Assembly: GCA_034521715.1 (NCBI GenBank)
Contig: JAXHLY010000002.1
Span: 372,001-436,000, forward strand
Source: Methylohalomonas sp034521715
GTDB taxonomy: Bacteria > Pseudomonadota > Gammaproteobacteria > Methylohalomonadales > Methylohalomonadaceae
Length of the DNA stretch: 64,000 bases
Reading direction: 5' to 3'
Numbering within the stretch: the first letter of the stretch is position 1; each line of letters starts with the position of its first letter. A program made the position numbers and the translations under genes. The notes under the pieces were generated by a model that had not been told where the DNA came from, searched no databases, and saw only the letters and a program-made list of their open reading frames with translations. Below, one piece after another: positions 8,468 to 17,210 of this stretch.

Positions 8468-9481
8468 ATGGCGGTTGCCATGAAACGGACCGTGCTGGTG
8501 CTCGGCGCCGGTGCCTGGGGTACGGCACTGGCGATCGCCACGGCGCGCGATGGTCATGATGTCCTGCTGTGGGGGCGCAATGACCGGCATATACAGCGGC
8601 TGCAGCACGAGCGCTCTAATCAACGTTACCTGCCCGGTGTCAGTTTTCCGGACAATCTGCGGCCGGTCGCATCGCTGGATGACTTGTCTGCCGGCATTGA
8701 CGACATTGTCATTGCAGTACCGTGTGCCGGTCTCAGCGATGCTGTCACTGCCGTTAAAGATCGTTTTGATCTGAATCACACTGGTATCTGTCTGGCCTGC
8801 AAAGGTCTTGCTGCGGAAAACGGCCGGCTGAACCACGAAATGGTGAACTCCATAGCCGGCGAGATACCAGTCGCCGTTTTTTCCGGTCCTTCCTTCGCCG
8901 GAGAACTGGCCGCCGGCCTGCCTACCGCCGTGACCATTGCCTCGACCGACAGTGATTACGCCAGCAGGCTGCAGCAACTTTTCCACAGTGAGACACTGCG
9001 CATTTATACCCATGATGACGTCATCGGTGTCGAGATCGGTGGTGCGATCAAGAATGTCATGGCCATTGCCGCCGGCATTGCCGACGGCCTCGGTTTCGGT
9101 GCCAATACGCGTACGGCTGTCATTACCCGCGGTCTGGCGGAGATCATGCGCCTGGGCGTGGCGCTGGGCGGTCGCGCGGAAACCTTCATGGGGCTCGCCG
9201 GTCTTGGCGATCTGGTGTTGACCTGCACCGACGACCAGTCTCGCAACCGCAGGCTGGGGCTGGCGCTGGGCCGCGGCGAAACACTGGAACAGGCCAGCGC
9301 GGCAATCGGCCAGGTGATAGAAGGCGCCCGCACGGCAGCAACGGCGCTGTCGCTGGCAGAAAAACATGGCATCGTCATGCCGATCACCGAACAGGTGGTC
9401 GCGGTTATCGAGGGGAAATGCACGCCACGGGAAGCGGTGCAGGCGCTGCTGGCGCGCGAGCCGAAAGCGGAAACGGAATAG
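8468..9481 (+). CDS. gpsA: NAD(P)-dependent glycerol-3-phosphate dehydrogenase
   Basis: Reduces dihydroxyacetone phosphate to sn-glycerol-3-phosphate for phospholipid synthesis. The N-terminal dinucleotide-binding loop VLGAGAWGTALAI and the WGRND region are followed by VFSGPSFAGELA, the catalytic-lysine region EIGGAIKNVMAIAAGIADGLGFG and NTRTAVITRGLAEI, as in GpsA. 337 residues from the ATG at 8468; a second ATG at 8480 (MKRTVLVLGAG) is equally plausible, as neither has a strong ribosome site. Follows secB as in E. coli. Confidence 0.95.
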   Translation: MAVAMKRTVLVLGAGAWGTALAIATARDGHDVLLWGRNDRHIQRLQHERSNQRYLPGVSFPDNLRPVASLDDLSAGIDDIVIAVPCAGLSDAVTAVKDRFDLNHTGICLACKGLAAENGRLNHEMVNSIAGEIPVAVFSGPSFAGELAAGLPTAVTIASTDSDYASRLQQLFHSETLRIYTHDDVIGVEIGGAIKNVMAIAAGIADGLGFGANTRTAVITRGLAEIMRLGVALGGRAETFMGLAGLGDLVLTCTDDQSRNRRLGLALGRGETLEQASAAIGQVIEGARTAATALSLAEKHGIVMPITEQVVAVIEGKCTPREAVQALLAREPKAETE

Positions 9482-9488
9482 CACTATC

Positions 9489-9516
9489 GTGAATGGTGAA
9501 TCGTGAAAAGTGAATG
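9489..9516. repeat. heptad repeat (GTGAAWN type)
   Basis: Four perfect-period units, GTGAATG, GTGAATC, GTGAAAA and GTGAATG, begin eight bases after the gpsA stop. The same family reappears at 48009-48092 in inverted arrangement. Confidence 0.7.
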
Positions 9517-9645
9517 GTCGAATCGCGCGAGTGTCCGTGTGAATCCTCAGCAGACACGTTCGATCCACCGCCTGTTACGATAAGTTCTGTAGACTATAGC
9601 GTAGCCTCTGACGGTATTCAGGCTTCGCGGTTACTCGGGGAGGGC

Positions 9646-10170
9646 ATGGCGCAGGACGAGACACTGGAAGCGCGTCGACTACTCGAGTCCTATTGCCGCG
9701 ACGGTAACCGGAGCGCATTCGATCAGTTCTATCGCTGGCAGTCGCCGCGATTGTGGCGGTTTCTGCGGTTTCGCGGTGTCGGCGAGGATGCCGCCTATGA
9801 TCTCGTAGCCGAGGCCTTTCTGCGTTTCATCCAGGTCGTCTGCAAGGACCCGCGTTCCCCCGTCGCCCTGCTGTATCGTATTGCCGTCAACCTGAAGATC
9901 GATGCCTGGCGCCGCAGCCAGCACGAGGCCGTCAGCGGTAATCCCGACACGGCCCCCGCCTACAGTGAACCCGAGGAACAGGTCTACCTGCGCCGGCTCG
10001 TGAGCCGGCTGCCCGAATCCGAGCAGAATCTGCTGCTCATGCGTTATTGGATAGGACTGACGCACAGGGAAATAGCCGATATCACCGGCGAGCCGGCCGG
10101 CACGGTGCGCCGGCGAACGGCGGAATTGCTGGAGGAATTGCGTGAAATGTGGGCTGGAGAGGTGGAGTGA
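9646..10170 (+). CDS. ECF-type RNA polymerase sigma factor
   Basis: 174 residues from the ATG at 9646, which has a strong ribosome site (GGGGAGGGC) directly upstream; the frame is open from 9514 but that part looks non-coding. Region 2 covers about residues 18-85 (FDQFYRWQSPRLWRFLRF, DLVAEAFLRFIQVV, LYRIAVNLKIDAWRR). Region 4 covers about 118-165 (RLPESEQNLLLMRYWIGLTHREIADITGEPAGTVRRR), a clear helix-turn-helix. There is no region 3, so it is ECF class. The following gene overlaps its stop codon, as sigma/anti-sigma pairs often do. The large surface-protein gene beyond is the obvious candidate target; that is inference. Confidence 0.88.
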   Translation: MAQDETLEARRLLESYCRDGNRSAFDQFYRWQSPRLWRFLRFRGVGEDAAYDLVAEAFLRFIQVVCKDPRSPVALLYRIAVNLKIDAWRRSQHEAVSGNPDTAPAYSEPEEQVYLRRLVSRLPESEQNLLLMRYWIGLTHREIADITGEPAGTVRRRTAELLEELREMWAGEVE

Positions 10171-10568
10171 GTCGTCGACCGCTACCGGATGCGGACGATT
10201 TCCCGGCATTGATCCGCACGGCCTTCGATGCCCTGCCGGGCCCGGACGAAGCGCGCCTCGCCGCCATCGGCGAGCGGCTGGAAACGCAACTCGCCGGTCC
10301 ATCCAAACGCCGCGATAATCACTGGCTATGGTTATGGCTGCTATTAGCGGGCGGTACGGTCGCGGCGGCCTGGTGGGCGGGCGATATGATACAACGGAAA
10401 GAGATAACGGTTTCACGGCAGTCCACGCCGACAACCGGTTCTCCGGCGGCGAGTGGTGAGCGCACGGATGCATCTGATGACAATAATAATGTAACCGGGG
10501 AAGAAAAGAGTGAGTCGCCAAATGACCATGAAGCCGGCCCCATTATTTATCAGCGGGAAAACTTCTGA
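10167..10568 (+). CDS. single-pass membrane protein, putative anti-sigma factor
   Basis: 133 residues from a GTG at 10167 that overlaps the sigma-factor stop in a GTGA arrangement, with GGAGAGG upstream. Residues 1-50 are charged and presumably cytoplasmic, residues 52-72 form one Trp-rich transmembrane helix, and the remainder is a Ser/Thr/Asp-rich, probably disordered periplasmic tail. There is no zinc-binding HxxxCxxC motif and I do not recognise a family. The anti-sigma role rests only on coupling to the ECF gene and on topology; it could instead be a membrane factor for the following surface protein. Confidence 0.6.
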   Translation: MSRRPLPDADDFPALIRTAFDALPGPDEARLAAIGERLETQLAGPSKRRDNHWLWLWLLLAGGTVAAAWWAGDMIQRKEITVSRQSTPTTGSPAASGERTDASDDNNNVTGEEKSESPNDHEAGPIIYQRENF

Positions 10569-10569
10569 A

Positions 10570-13500
10570 ATGAGTTCTTCACCAGCACACCGCACGGAGT
10601 TCGTTGCTGCGACATGGGCAGTTCTGTTGCTGCTTGTCGTCGGCTTGCTGGTACTACCGGCAGCGGCCCGGGCGGAATGCACGAACTGCACCACCACCGA
10701 TGTCGGCGGGGATACCATTCATACCTTCAATCCGGGCAGCGGTACGTTCACCGCGCCGGACGGCGTGACCGAGGTGACGGTCGAGGCCTGGGGTGGCGGT
10801 GGCGGCGGCTCGAGCAATAGCGGCTTCAATAGCGGTGGCGGCGGCGGTGGTGGTGCCTATGCCAGTCGCACATTCACGGTCACGCCGGGCAATACCTATC
10901 CGGTGACGATGGGTACCGGCGGCGGCGCCGGTAACAACGGCGGCGATTCGTCATTTGTTGCCGATGCACCCGCCGACAATGTCGTGGCGGACGGTGGCAG
11001 CTCCAGCGGTAACAGTGCGAACGGCGGCACTGGCGGCCAGGCGGGCGCGAGCCAGGGCGACGTGACGCGCTCCGGCGGCAATGGCGGTAACGGCACGACT
11101 ACGGGTTTCCCCTTCGATCGTGACGGTGGTGGTGGTGGCGGTTCGGCCACTGCGGGTGCCGACGGCGGTAACGGCGCCGACGGTTCGGGCGGGGGTGCCG
11201 GCGGTGGCGGTGAGGGTGACGGCGGCGACGGTGGTGATTTCGGCGACAATGGCAATGCCGGCGAGGCCCCCGGCGGCGGCGGTGGCGGCCGCGGCGGTGC
11301 GTTCGGTACAACGACCAGCGGCGCGGGTGCCGACGGCCGGCTTACGGTACGTTTCACGCCACCGGCCTTCGAGTGCCCGGGCGGTACCAGCCTGCAAAGC
11401 GGCATTGAAGGTCAGTATTTTAACTGGACGGGCTCTGCGCCACCGCCGCGGCCGTCCGGTACGCCTGACGGTACCCGGATTGACGGTCCTATTGATTTCG
11501 ACTGGGGCGGCGGCAGCCCGGGCGTTGCCGGGATCGGCGATGATGAGTTTTCGGTGCTGTGGGACGGCTACCTGCGCGCAACCTCGTCCGGCAACTACCA
11601 GTTCCAGACGGTCTCGGACGACGGGGTACGGCTGTGGGTCAATGACACGCTGGTGATCGACAACTGGACCGACCATGCATCGACCACCGATACCAGCGGC
11701 AATGTGTTCCTGTCGGCCAACCAGGTGGTCACTATCCGCCTGGAATATTATGAAAACGGCGGCCAGGCTGAGATCCGCCTGCGCTGGGGGCCGTCCGGCG
11801 GCCCGTATACCGCCATTCCCGCCGGGCCCACGCCGACACTGGGTGAAGGGCTTTACCGCTGTCCGCCGCCGCCGCTGCCGGATTCCGAGGCCCAGTATCA
11901 TATGGACGAAACAAGCTGGGACGGCAGTACCGACGAGGTGCAGGACAGTTCCGGCAACGACCGCCACGGCACGGCCCAGGGCGGGGCGACGACGGATGAT
12001 GCCACACCGGCCATCGACGGCGATCCGGGCACCTGCGGCTACGGGACTTTCGATGGCAACAACGATTATGTGGATGTCGGCGGACTGTCCGATATGCTCA
12101 ACGGCACCGCCAGTCTCGGTTTCTGGATCCGCACGACCCAGAACGGCAACAATACCGGCTGGCAGGCCCCCGGTGTGGCCGGCGTGGAAGAGGCCGGCGG
12201 CGCAGACGATATCTTCTGGGGCTGGCTCGATGCCAGCGGCAACATCGGTATTTCCGTCGGCAACGACTATAACAACGATCAGAAATCGGCCACCGAGATC
12301 AACGACGGTGACTGGCATCACGTGGTCCTGACCCGCGATGCTGGCAGCGGTGATACGAAAATCTATGTTGACGGTGTGCTTGAGACCAGCGGCAGCACCG
12401 GTTCCGGTGTTATCGGCAATACTTATTCGAGTATTGGCCGCATCGAGGACACGGGCGGCAGTCCCGAGTATTTTGAAGGCGATCTCGATGAAGTCCATAT
12501 ATTCAACCAGGTTCTCACCGACGATGAAGTAGTGGTGCTGCGTGACAGTACGCACCCGTGCGCCCTGGCGGTGAGTCATTTCGTGATCAGCCATGACGGC
12601 ACCGGCATCAATTGTCTGGCCGAACCGGTCACGGTCAGCGCGCGCGACAGTGGCAATAACGTGCTGACCGATTACGAGGGTACGATTACTATCGATACCC
12701 AGAGCGGCCGTGGCAACTGGGCCCTGGCCGCCGGTGGCGGCGCGTTCAATGATGGCACCGCAGACGACGGTCTGGCTTCCTATACATTCGTTACCGGCGA
12801 TAACGGCGAGGCCACCTTCAATCTCGATTACCGGGAAGGGCCGAGCCCGATCAACATACTGGTTACCGATGGCGGCATTACCGATGACGACAGCGAGGGT
12901 CCGCTGGCGTTCGGGCCGAGCGGCTTCACGGTGACGGCCAATGCCTTGCCCAACCCGCCGCCGGGCACCATTAACGATCCGATTCAAACGCAGGTGGCCG
13001 GCACCGATTTCGCACTGCATATCGCGGCGTTCGGTCAGACGCCGACGGATCCCGAGTGCGGTATTATCGAGGAGTACACGGGTAACAAACCGCTGAAGTT
13101 CTGGCACGAATACAATGATCCGGGCAGTGGCACCATCGTGCCGACCATCGACGGCAATGCGATAGCCGCCACCGAGGCCGGGGCGGGTGATCAGAGCGTA
13201 ACTTTCACCGACGGCCAGGCGGCGGTTGCCGCCAAGTACAAGGACGTCGGTCGCATCCGCATTCACATGAAAGATGACAGTGTAGTTGAGCCGGTGGCCG
13301 GTATCGTGGGCGCGAGCAGCCTGTTCGTGGTACAGCCAGCGGACTTCACGCTGTCAGATATAGAACGGACTAGCGACAGCTTCGCCAATCCCGGTGCCGG
13401 CGATGCGAATGGCCCGGTATTTATTGCCGCGGGCGCGGATTTCAGCGTGACCGTCACGGCCCGCGACGCCGAGGGCGACCCGACGCCGAATTACGGCCAG

Positions 13501-14658
13501 GAAAGCACCGCCGAGGACGTCCGTCTGGACAGCGACCTGGAGGCGCCGGCGGGCGGCAGCAATCCGGCGATTGCGACCGGTGCTGGCTTTGCCGCGTTCA
13601 GCAGCGGTGAAGCAACGGGCACGGAGTTCAGCTGGCCCGAGGTGGGCATCATTCAGTTGACGCCGGCGGTGGCGGATGCCGATTACCTCGGCACCGGCGA
13701 TGTGACCGGCACGCAGAGCGGCAACATCGGCCGTTTCATACCGTTCGATTTCGATGTGGCACGCAATACGCCGGAATTTGCCAGTGCCTGCAACGGCGGC
13801 AGTAATGACTTCACCTATATCGGCCAGGCGTTTGATTATGATACGGCACCGGTATTGACGGTGACTGCTACCTCAAGGAACCAGGCCAGCACGACCACGA
13901 ATTACACGGGGGCTTTCTTCAAGCTCACGGATGCCAAGCTCGCCAGTGACGGCAACAAGACCTACAGCGCGGCCAGCGGCACACTGGATACAGCTCTCGT
14001 TCCCAGCCCCGATCCGGTGATCCAGGACAACGGTGACGGCACCGCCACCCTGACATTCGATGTGGGCACTGGCATTGCCTTCGAACGCGATGCACCGGAG
14101 GTGCCGTTCGATGCCGAGATATCCTTGAGCCTGAACGTGATTGACGAGGATGACGTGATCTACGGTGACGGTCTCGGCGGCAATCTGAACCCGGTCCGGT
14201 TCGGCCAGGCCTCGGCCGGTAACGGCATTGCCTTTGTCGACGACAAGGAACAGCGCTGGGGCCGGGTGCGGCTGGAGAATACGTCGGGATCCGAGTTGAT
14301 GCCCCTGGTCATGCCGGTGGAAGCCGAATATTACACCGCGGACAACGTCTTTCGCCGGAACGAGGATGACGACAACTGCGACAGTATCGTGCTGGCCGAT
14401 TTCAGCTTTTCCGGACCGCTGGACGGGGTCAGTACACCGCCGGCCTACAGCGCGATCAGTTCGGGCCTCGGATCGCTGACATTCCCCGCACCGGGTGAAG
14501 GCAACACCGGTTATGTTGACGCGACCGTCACGTTATCCAGCTTTTTACAGTTCGACTGGGATGGTGACGGCAGCGATGACGACAACCCCGCGGCGCGGGC
14601 CACGTTCGGCATCTATTCCGGTAATCCGGGACTCATCTATATTCGCGAGCCCTGGTAA
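10570..14658 (+). CDS. mshQ: giant MshQ-like surface protein (Gly-rich, PA14, LamG, DUF6701)
   Basis: About 1,362 residues from the ATG at 10570, one base after the preceding stop. Order of parts: signal peptide (about 13-35, WAVLLLLVVGLLVLPAAARA); a glycine-rich region with many Gly runs (about 70-265); a PA14-like domain (about 278-430; GIEGQYFNW, TVSDDGVRLWVNDTLVID); a LamG/concanavalin-like domain (about 438-662; WHHVVLTRD, KIYVDGVLE); and a long C-terminal DUF6701 region ending ATFGIYSGNPGLIYIREPW. LamG plus DUF6701 is the architecture of MSHA protein MshQ. Here the gene precedes mshI and follows the sigma pair, whereas mshQ normally ends the locus. A pilus-associated adhesin role is inference. 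Confidence 0.8.
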   Translation: MSSSPAHRTEFVAATWAVLLLLVVGLLVLPAAARAECTNCTTTDVGGDTIHTFNPGSGTFTAPDGVTEVTVEAWGGGGGGSSNSGFNSGGGGGGGAYASRTFTVTPGNTYPVTMGTGGGAGNNGGDSSFVADAPADNVVADGGSSSGNSANGGTGGQAGASQGDVTRSGGNGGNGTTTGFPFDRDGGGGGGSATAGADGGNGADGSGGGAGGGGEGDGGDGGDFGDNGNAGEAPGGGGGGRGGAFGTTTSGAGADGRLTVRFTPPAFECPGGTSLQSGIEGQYFNWTGSAPPPRPSGTPDGTRIDGPIDFDWGGGSPGVAGIGDDEFSVLWDGYLRATSSGNYQFQTVSDDGVRLWVNDTLVIDNWTDHASTTDTSGNVFLSANQVVTIRLEYYENGGQAEIRLRWGPSGGPYTAIPAGPTPTLGEGLYRCPPPPLPDSEAQYHMDETSWDGSTDEVQDSSGNDRHGTAQGGATTDDATPAIDGDPGTCGYGTFDGNNDYVDVGGLSDMLNGTASLGFWIRTTQNGNNTGWQAPGVAGVEEAGGADDIFWGWLDASGNIGISVGNDYNNDQKSATEINDGDWHHVVLTRDAGSGDTKIYVDGVLETSGSTGSGVIGNTYSSIGRIEDTGGSPEYFEGDLDEVHIFNQVLTDDEVVVLRDSTHPCALAVSHFVISHDGTGINCLAEPVTVSARDSGNNVLTDYEGTITIDTQSGRGNWALAAGGGAFNDGTADDGLASYTFVTGDNGEATFNLDYREGPSPINILVTDGGITDDDSEGPLAFGPSGFTVTANALPNPPPGTINDPIQTQVAGTDFALHIAAFGQTPTDPECGIIEEYTGNKPLKFWHEYNDPGSGTIVPTIDGNAIAATEAGAGDQSVTFTDGQAAVAAKYKDVGRIRIHMKDDSVVEPVAGIVGASSLFVVQPADFTLSDIERTSDSFANPGAGDANGPVFIAAGADFSVTVTARDAEGDPTPNYGQESTAEDVRLDSDLEAPAGGSNPAIATGAGFAAFSSGEATGTEFSWPEVGIIQLTPAVADADYLGTGDVTGTQSGNIGRFIPFDFDVARNTPEFASACNGGSNDFTYIGQAFDYDTAPVLTVTATSRNQASTTTNYTGAFFKLTDAKLASDGNKTYSAASGTLDTALVPSPDPVIQDNGDGTATLTFDVGTGIAFERDAPEVPFDAEISLSLNVIDEDDVIYGDGLGGNLNPVRFGQASAGNGIAFVDDKEQRWGRVRLENTSGSELMPLVMPVEAEYYTADNVFRRNEDDDNCDSIVLADFSFSGPLDGVSTPPAYSAISSGLGSLTFPAPGEGNTGYVDATVTLSSFLQFDWDGDGSDDDNPAARATFGIYSGNPGLIYIREPW

Positions 14659-14677
14659 GTCATATCCACAATAGTTT

Positions 14678-14693
14678 TGTGATCTGTATCACA
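14678..14693. promoter_or_regulatory. perfect CRP/Vfr-type palindrome
   Basis: TGTGATCTGTATCACA fits the TGTGA-N6-TCACA consensus of cAMP-receptor proteins at all ten conserved positions. It lies 19 bp after the mshQ-like stop and about 254 bp before mshI, in a 288-bp spacer. It probably controls the MSHA assembly operon. A TTGACA at 14806-14811 could be a -35 element, but no good -10 follows it. Confidence 0.65.
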
Positions 14694-14869
14694 CCCCCGT
14701 TGTTTCACCCGTTTCTCTGAACGGGCTGGCCCCCTTATTGCACTCATCCATCCCGGCGCCGGGCGGCTGGCCGTTGGCCGGTGCCGATAACAGGAGAATT
14801 TTATATTGACAGGCAATAACTTACAGTGGAACACTTGAGCGATATGTGAGGAAATTGGGGATAAAAGGC

Positions 14870-14893
14870 GTCGTCTACAGGCGACACTTTTTT
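14870..14893 (+). terminator. hairpin plus T-run in the mshI leader (terminator or attenuator)
   Basis: A 6-bp stem GTCGTC-TACA-GGCGAC (one G-U pair) is followed after two bases by six Ts. It ends 53 bp before the mshI start, so it could terminate mshQ transcripts or attenuate the msh operon. Confidence 0.4.
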
Positions 14894-14946
14894 ATGATAC
14901 CGGCGTTCTCGCCTGTCACATCGACTCACATCCGGGGATTAACCAT

Positions 14947-15894
14947 TTGTTTTCATTATTAAAAAAGAAAGTACCCGGGAATACGCTGGCAGCAGTCAAC
15001 CCGGCTGTCGCCGGGATCAGTGTGGCCCGGATCCGGCGCGAAACCGACCTGCCGCCCGTTCTCGATGCCTGCAGGTTTGTCCCTGTTCATGACAACGAAC
15101 GGGCGCATAGCCTGTCGCACGTACGCAAGGAGTTTGACCTCGATGCCCACGCCTGCGTCAGTGTCGTGGAACCGGGCAGTTATCACCTGTTGCTGGTCGA
15201 GGCCCCCGATGTACAACCGGCCGAGCTGCGCGCCGCCATCCGCTGGCGCATCAAGGACCTGATTGATTTTCATGTCGATGATGCCGTCATTGATGTCTTC
15301 GAGGTACCGAACCAGAAGACGGCCGGACGCAACAGCATGATGTATGCCGTGGTGGCACGCACCAATACGGTCAAGGAGCGTATCGACAAGCTGGTTGATG
15401 CCGGTATCAATCTGACGGTGGTGGACATACCGGAACTGGCATTACGCAATATTGCCGCGCTGTTGCCCGAGGATGTCGGCGGCGTGGCATCGCTCTATCT
15501 CGAAGCACGTATTGGGCTGATCACGATTACGCGCCAGGGCATACTGTACCTGTCGCGCCAGATCGACCTCGGTTACGAGGACCTGTTTGTTGCTCCCGGC
15601 GAGGAAACGCTGGCCCAGGATCAGGCCGATCAGATCATTATCGAGATACAACGTTCGCTGGATTACTACGAGAGTCATTTTTCCCAGCCCGCCGTCGCCA
15701 GCGTCGTGATCATGCCGCTAGGTACACCGGCGGCAGGTGTGGTGGATTACCTGAATAAAAATCTTGACCTGCAGGTACGTGAACTCGACCTGAACCAGCT
15801 CATTGACATGTCGACCCCTCTGGACAGGACCGAACAATCCTCCTGTCTGCTGGCGGTCGGTGCCGCGCTGCGCGAAGAGGACAAGGCATTGTGA
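14947..15894 (+). CDS. mshI: MSHA biogenesis protein MshI (PilM-like)
   Basis: 315 residues, from a TTG with GGGGA about eight bases upstream. It resembles MshI/PilM, the actin-like cytoplasmic protein of the pilus inner-membrane assembly platform. Supporting features are the N-terminal FSLLKKK, DACRFVPV, ELRAAIRWRIKDLIDFHVDDAVIDVFEVP, and the C-terminal LLAVGAALREE, which corresponds to the family's final glycine-rich loop. Its stop overlaps the start of the PilN-like gene by 4 bp. No other start with a better site was seen. Confidence 0.82.
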   Translation: MFSLLKKKVPGNTLAAVNPAVAGISVARIRRETDLPPVLDACRFVPVHDNERAHSLSHVRKEFDLDAHACVSVVEPGSYHLLLVEAPDVQPAELRAAIRWRIKDLIDFHVDDAVIDVFEVPNQKTAGRNSMMYAVVARTNTVKERIDKLVDAGINLTVVDIPELALRNIAALLPEDVGGVASLYLEARIGLITITRQGILYLSRQIDLGYEDLFVAPGEETLAQDQADQIIIEIQRSLDYYESHFSQPAVASVVIMPLGTPAAGVVDYLNKNLDLQVRELDLNQLIDMSTPLDRTEQSSCLLAVGAALREEDKAL

Positions 15895-16511
15895 ACCAGC
15901 AGATCAATCTCTATCAGCCCATGTTTCGCCGGCAGGAGAAGGTGTTCTCCGCTGTCACCATGGCGCAGATCCTGGTTTTACTGATCCTGGTTCTGGGCGG
16001 TATTTATGCCTATAGCTGGTGGAGCCTGCAACCTTTCGAACAGGAATTGGCCAAGGTCAATGCAGACCAGCGCCGCCTGCAGGCCGAGCTGGATCAGCTT
16101 GAGAGCGAACCGGAAAGGGCCGAGAAAAGCCAGTTACTGGAAGATGAAATCCAGCGGCTCGAGCGGGAACTGGAGCAGAAGCGGCGCGTGGCCCGGGTCA
16201 TCAGCAGTGGTCGTTTCGGCAATCGCAAGGGTTTTGCGCCGATCCTGGAGGGACTGGCACGCCAGCATGTCAGCGGGCTGTGGCTGACCCGGGTCAGTGT
16301 AGAGGAGGGCGGGACACAACTGGCTCTGAGCGGCAAGGCCAATTCATCCGAGCTTATTCCCTTATATATAGAGCGGCTGGCCAATGAGTCCGTATTCAAC
16401 GGACTGTCGTTCAACGTGCTGGATATCAAGCGCAGCGACGAAGAGCCGGGGATGGTCAGATTCGATCTCGCGACTCAGTTACCTGCCGAAAAGGGTCGGG
16501 GTTCAGGATGA
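15891..16511 (+). CDS. PilN-domain MSHA platform protein
   Basis: 206 residues with the PilN plan: a short cytoplasmic start containing QINLYQPMF (the PilN peptide that binds PilM), one transmembrane helix (about 26-46), a coiled coil (about 50-105), and a ferredoxin-like periplasmic domain with LTRVSVEEGGTQLALSGKA. It lies between mshI and mshJ with 4-bp ATGA overlaps on both sides, so the three subunits are probably made together. Some genomes call this position mshI1 or mshI2; I leave the symbol blank. Confidence 0.82.
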   Translation: MNQQINLYQPMFRRQEKVFSAVTMAQILVLLILVLGGIYAYSWWSLQPFEQELAKVNADQRRLQAELDQLESEPERAEKSQLLEDEIQRLERELEQKRRVARVISSGRFGNRKGFAPILEGLARQHVSGLWLTRVSVEEGGTQLALSGKANSSELIPLYIERLANESVFNGLSFNVLDIKRSDEEPGMVRFDLATQLPAEKGRGSG

Positions 16512-17209
16512 AAGAACAGTTACAGGCCTACCAGGAAAAAATCGATGCGCTGACGATCCGTGAGCGTGGCATGGTCCTCCTGGCGGTAGTCGCCGTCATG
16601 ATGTTTGTCTGGGATATATTCCTGATGAGTCCGCTGGACAGCCGTCAGAGTCAGCTCAATTCGCAACTGAAAGTTGAACGCGCCAAGCTGTCGGCCCTGA
16701 ATGTCCAGATACGCCAGAGGATTGCCGCCAGGAACGTTGATCCGAATGCAGCCAATCGCGAACGTCTGGCCGAACTGCAGGCGGAACTCGCCGAACTGGA
16801 GGAACAGGTACAGGATACAGCCACGGGCATGATTGCGCCGGCGCGTATGCCCGAGGTATTGCGCAACGTGATCAACCGGATGCGCGGCCTGACACTGGCC
16901 CAACTGAAAGGCCTGGGTGTATCACCCTTGATAGAGACGGCCGCAAAAGAAGATGCGGACTCGGGCGACGTGGAACCGGCGGCCAATGGCGAGGAAGACG
17001 CGGATCCTGCCAATGCATTCAAGCATGGACTGCAGCTCGAGCTGCGGGCGGATTATTTGACCACACTGGAATACTTGCGGCGTCTGCAGGCACTGGAGTG
17101 GCATTTTCTGTGGGACAGGCTGGAGTTTCAGGTCGAGGAATATCCCGATGCTAAAGCGACATTGACAATCTATACGCTGAGCCTGACGCGTGACTGGATA
17201 CGGGCCTGA
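16508..17209 (+). CDS. mshJ: MSHA biogenesis protein MshJ (PilO-like)
   Basis: 233 residues: cytoplasmic start (LTIRERGMVLL), one transmembrane helix (about 22-40), a coiled-coil stretch (about 45-105) and a periplasmic domain. The C-terminal YLTTLEYLRRLQALEWHFLW and YTLSLTRDWI are typical of MshJ. It has the PilO-like role of pairing with the PilN-like protein to link the cytoplasmic motor with the secretin. An acidic low-complexity insert (about 155-175) precedes the last subdomain. Confidence 0.85.
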   Translation: MKEQLQAYQEKIDALTIRERGMVLLAVVAVMMFVWDIFLMSPLDSRQSQLNSQLKVERAKLSALNVQIRQRIAARNVDPNAANRERLAELQAELAELEEQVQDTATGMIAPARMPEVLRNVINRMRGLTLAQLKGLGVSPLIETAAKEDADSGDVEPAANGEEDADPANAFKHGLQLELRADYLTTLEYLRRLQALEWHFLWDRLEFQVEEYPDAKATLTIYTLSLTRDWIRA

Positions 17210-17210
17210 T

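Noticed and set aside
10951..13266. 771-codon open frame on the minus strand
   Set aside because: It lies wholly inside the MshQ-like gene, is low-complexity, has no recognisable domain and follows from the strong GC bias of the Gly-rich sense strand.
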